Shown here one piece after another: positions 15,804 to 17,905 of a stretch of 17,905 bases of DNA (positions are counted from its first letter, which is position 1; each line of letters opens with the position of its first letter). Below the pieces are notes generated by a model. It was not told the origin of the DNA. It saw only the letters and a list, made by a program, of their open reading frames with translations, and searched no databases. The translations under genes were made by a program, and so were the position numbers. The stretch is from Candidatus Aminicenantota bacterium. GTDB lineage: Bacteria; Acidobacteriota; UBA6911; RPQK01; JAJDTT01. The stretch covers positions 1 to 17,905 of the forward strand of contig JAPOYZ010000235.1 of NCBI GenBank assembly GCA_026706325.1, in the 5' to 3' direction.

Positions 15804-15839
15804 TGGCAAATCAACCTTTGTCGGCTTGGGCCCCCCGAC

Positions 15840-17905
15840 CTACCAGACGATCTGGAACTGGAAGTGGACGTTACGGGGAGCCGACCCGAACCGCAGCAGG
15901 CCTCCGCCCCGTGAAGGGATTCCGAAGCGAGCCGGACTCGTGACGTAGAGGCCGCGGTCTCTCGACGCCACCACGTGGTGGAATGGGTTGACCATGGTCA
16001 TGGAGAGCCGGGCTCTAATGTCTTCATGGAGCATCCGGATGGGGAAGAATTTGTACAACGTCGCGTCAAAGGCCCAGCCCGGCAGCCGGCTCACGGCGTC
16101 GCGCGGAGTCGTACCGTAGGTGCCCGGATCCGGGACCTTGAAGCAGTTGATGTTGACGGTCGTCGGCCGCGTATAGCCGTGGGGGCGGACCTGCCGGTCG
16201 CAGCCAGCCTTGGACATGCTGGCCCGGCCACTGAAGCGGCCGGTGTTGGTGGGATCGAATCCGCTGTAGTACTGGTGGTAAGGACGTCCAGTAGCGGCAT
16301 CGAAGATGCCCGCGAATTCCCAGCCACCCACCAGGGCGCTCAGGATCGAGCCTTTCCTCAGGTGCGACAGGTAAGGCTGATCCGGACCCCACGGGAGCTC
16401 CCAGATGAAGTTGATGCGGATTGAGGCCGGGTTCAGATAGGCGTCGGCCCGATCCCGGTTCCGGTCGTAGGGATCCTCGATCCCGGCATAGCCTCCGAGG
16501 CGCGGCGCTATGCCCCGCCCGTAGGCGGACGCGAACGCCGTAGTGTCGTCCACATCCTCGATCTCTTTGATCCACTGGAATATTCCGTCGAACATGAACC
16601 CGCCGATAGGAGTCCGGGACATCCGGCGAGTGAACTGCCACTGGAATTGGCTATGGCTCATGTGGCCGCCGCTGTCCAGGTAGATGATGTCGTCAAAACC
16701 CGGGTTGTGGGGGTAGTTGAGCCGCTCTTCGGTAAAGGGAATCAGACTCGCCGTAGGAATGTTGACGTCCCTGGAGTACCAGAGGCTCGTAGCCGAGGAG
16801 CCGACGTATGAGAAGCGGAAGGAGGTTTCGCGTCCCAACTGCCGCTCCAAGGTCAGGTTCCACTGCTGCAGGTAGGGCTCCTTGATCTCGGGGTTCACGC
16901 CCTGGATGTTGAAGGTGGCCGGAGCCGAGCCCCCGACAGTCGCCCGGGGAAAGGGCCGGTCGGTGGTGACCAGGGGGACGCCGTCGGTGATGGTATTCCG
17001 AAAGGTCTCGTCCAGAGCGAAAGGCCCGCCCGTGAGCAGCGTCGCGAAGTAGTTGTTGGTGCTCCCGGCGTCGTGCATGAACATGCCGTAACCGACCCGC
17101 ACGACGGTCTTGTCGTCGAGCCGGTAGGCAAAGCCCAGACGCGGCGACCACTTGGTCAACGAATTGACCAGATTGCTGGGAAAGCGGGCCTCGCTGGCCG
17201 TCTCGATGGGGATGTCGGGATGGAAGGCCGGGGCGATCAGACCCCGTCCGGCTTCCGGCACCACCAGGGCGCCGCTGCGCATATTGAAGTTGTACCAGGC
17301 CCCGTTGGCGTCCGTGCGTGGGGAGATCCGGTCGTAGCGGAACCCGATGTTCAGCTTCAACCTGGAGCTGACCTGAACGTCGTCCTGGACGAACAACCCG
17401 AACTCGCTGTAGCGCCCCTCCACGGCCGGCCGTGGGGTGTGGCGTCCCGTCTGGGTGGGAAGTCCCAGCAGGAAGTCGGCGAAGGGATCGCCGGTAAAGA
17501 AACCGGTGTGATTCCAGTCGCCCGCCACCGACCTGAGGGCCCGGAGGTCGGAGATGCGCCGAATGGCGTGGTCATAGCCCAACTTCCAACTGTGGATTCC
17601 GGTGCGATAGCTGAGGTTGTTGCGGATGCTGTAGTAGTTGGTCACCGTTTCGTTGGTGGCGGCGGAGCGGGTACCGATGGTGTGGAGGTTGTCGACCCTG
17701 ATGTAGGGGAGGGTGTTGAACGCCTTGCGGGTGGCGGCGTCGTCGCCCAGGTCGATCCCCAGCGAGTCGATGAAGAGGGCAGCGGAATGCTCGGTCCGGT
17801 GGTAGTTGTCCCGGCGGAACAGGCCGAACCGGAACTCGTTGATGAGACCGGGAGGGAAGATATGAGTATCGAAGACGTTGATGACGTCATTGAGACTGCC
17901 GGACC
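15840..17905 (-). CDS. Oar-like TonB-dependent outer-membrane receptor, N-terminus cut by window edge
   Basis: The reading frame is open to the right edge, so about 688 C-terminal codons are present. The signal peptide, any carboxypeptidase-regulatory domain and the plug lie outside. The visible part is barrel: alternating beta-strands with FPPGLINEFRFGLFR near the edge, FVQDDVQVSSRLKLNIGFRYD (split by turns), WSPRLGFAYRLDDKTVVRVGYGMF, LQQWNLTLERQLG, and a C-terminal IVW with a terminal aromatic residue as expected for outer-membrane insertion. This wording is typical of the large Oar-like receptors multiplied in Acidobacteriota. The ligand is unknown; large substrates such as oligosaccharides or peptides are usually supposed. 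A GTG at 17643-17645 is only an internal Val codon. Confidence 0.88.
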   Translation of the reverse strand, partial: SGSLNDVINVFDTHIFPPGLINEFRFGLFRRDNYHRTEHSAALFIDSLGIDLGDDAATRKAFNTLPYIRVDNLHTIGTRSAATNETVTNYYSIRNNLSYRTGIHSWKLGYDHAIRRISDLRALRSVAGDWNHTGFFTGDPFADFLLGLPTQTGRHTPRPAVEGRYSEFGLFVQDDVQVSSRLKLNIGFRYDRISPRTDANGAWYNFNMRSGALVVPEAGRGLIAPAFHPDIPIETASEARFPSNLVNSLTKWSPRLGFAYRLDDKTVVRVGYGMFMHDAGSTNNYFATLLTGGPFALDETFRNTITDGVPLVTTDRPFPRATVGGSAPATFNIQGVNPEIKEPYLQQWNLTLERQLGRETSFRFSYVGSSATSLWYSRDVNIPTASLIPFTEERLNYPHNPGFDDIIYLDSGGHMSHSQFQWQFTRRMSRTPIGGFMFDGIFQWIKEIEDVDDTTAFASAYGRGIAPRLGGYAGIEDPYDRNRDRADAYLNPASIRINFIWELPWGPDQPYLSHLRKGSILSALVGGWEFAGIFDAATGRPYHQYYSGFDPTNTGRFSGRASMSKAGCDRQVRPHGYTRPTTVNINCFKVPDPGTYGTTPRDAVSRLPGWAFDATLYKFFPIRMLHEDIRARLSMTMVNPFHHVVASRDRGLYVTSPARFGIPSRGGGLLRFGSAPRNVHFQFQIVW

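Overview
The window looks like a chromosomal segment of a GC-rich Gram-negative bacterium, most likely an Acidobacteriota member. Three proteins point that way: a GWxTD-type secreted protein with a wording typical of that phylum, an Oar-like TonB-dependent receptor with a carboxypeptidase-regulatory/TPR protein next to it, and a DUF1549/DUF1553 cytochrome-type protein (also common in Planctomycetota). No rRNA, tRNA, CRISPR, phage or transposase gene was seen. The assignment rests on protein families only.

Layout, left to right. (1) 74-1219 (-): a complete 2-oxo acid dehydrogenase E2 acyltransferase, divergent by 38 bp from (2) 1258-2310 (+), a RhaT-family sugar/proton symporter. (3) 2328-2400: three tandem palindromes. 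(4) 2436-8282 (+): a tight gene string (gaps 40 and 44 bp) for a signal-peptide-bearing cyclase-family hydrolase, a 1198-residue PSCyt1/DUF1549/DUF1553 protein and a mandelate-racemase-like enolase-superfamily enzyme. (5) 8287-8445: five palindromes between convergent genes. (6) 12291-8450 (-): a probable three-gene operon for an exported beta-propeller glycosidase-like protein, a ceramidase-N-terminal-domain hydrolase without signal peptide, and an NAD-type SDR. (7) 12292-12891: 600 bp with no convincing gene, ending in a candidate promoter. (8) 12892-14556 (+): GWxTD protein. (9) 14636-14714: three more palindromes between convergent genes. (10) 17905-14722 (-): a TonB-dependent receptor cut by the window edge, a strong intrinsic terminator, then a carboxypeptidase-regulatory/TPR protein.

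Genes in blocks 2, 4 and 6 read together as a catabolic locus: sugar uptake (RhaT-like), extracytoplasmic hydrolysis or recognition (cyclase, propeller protein, DUF1549/1553), then cytoplasmic dehydration and oxidation (enolase-superfamily enzyme, SDR). The order resembles a non-phosphorylative sugar-acid route, but the substrate cannot be read from the sequence.

The most unusual signal is not a gene. Eleven short palindromes lie in three intergenic clusters. They appear to be built by combining a few interchangeable stems (GGCGAC, GGGGAC, GGCGG types) with a few fixed cores (TTTCYT, CTAAAAG, ACA-NNNA-TGT). The two arms always change together, which implies selection for, or copying through, a hairpin.
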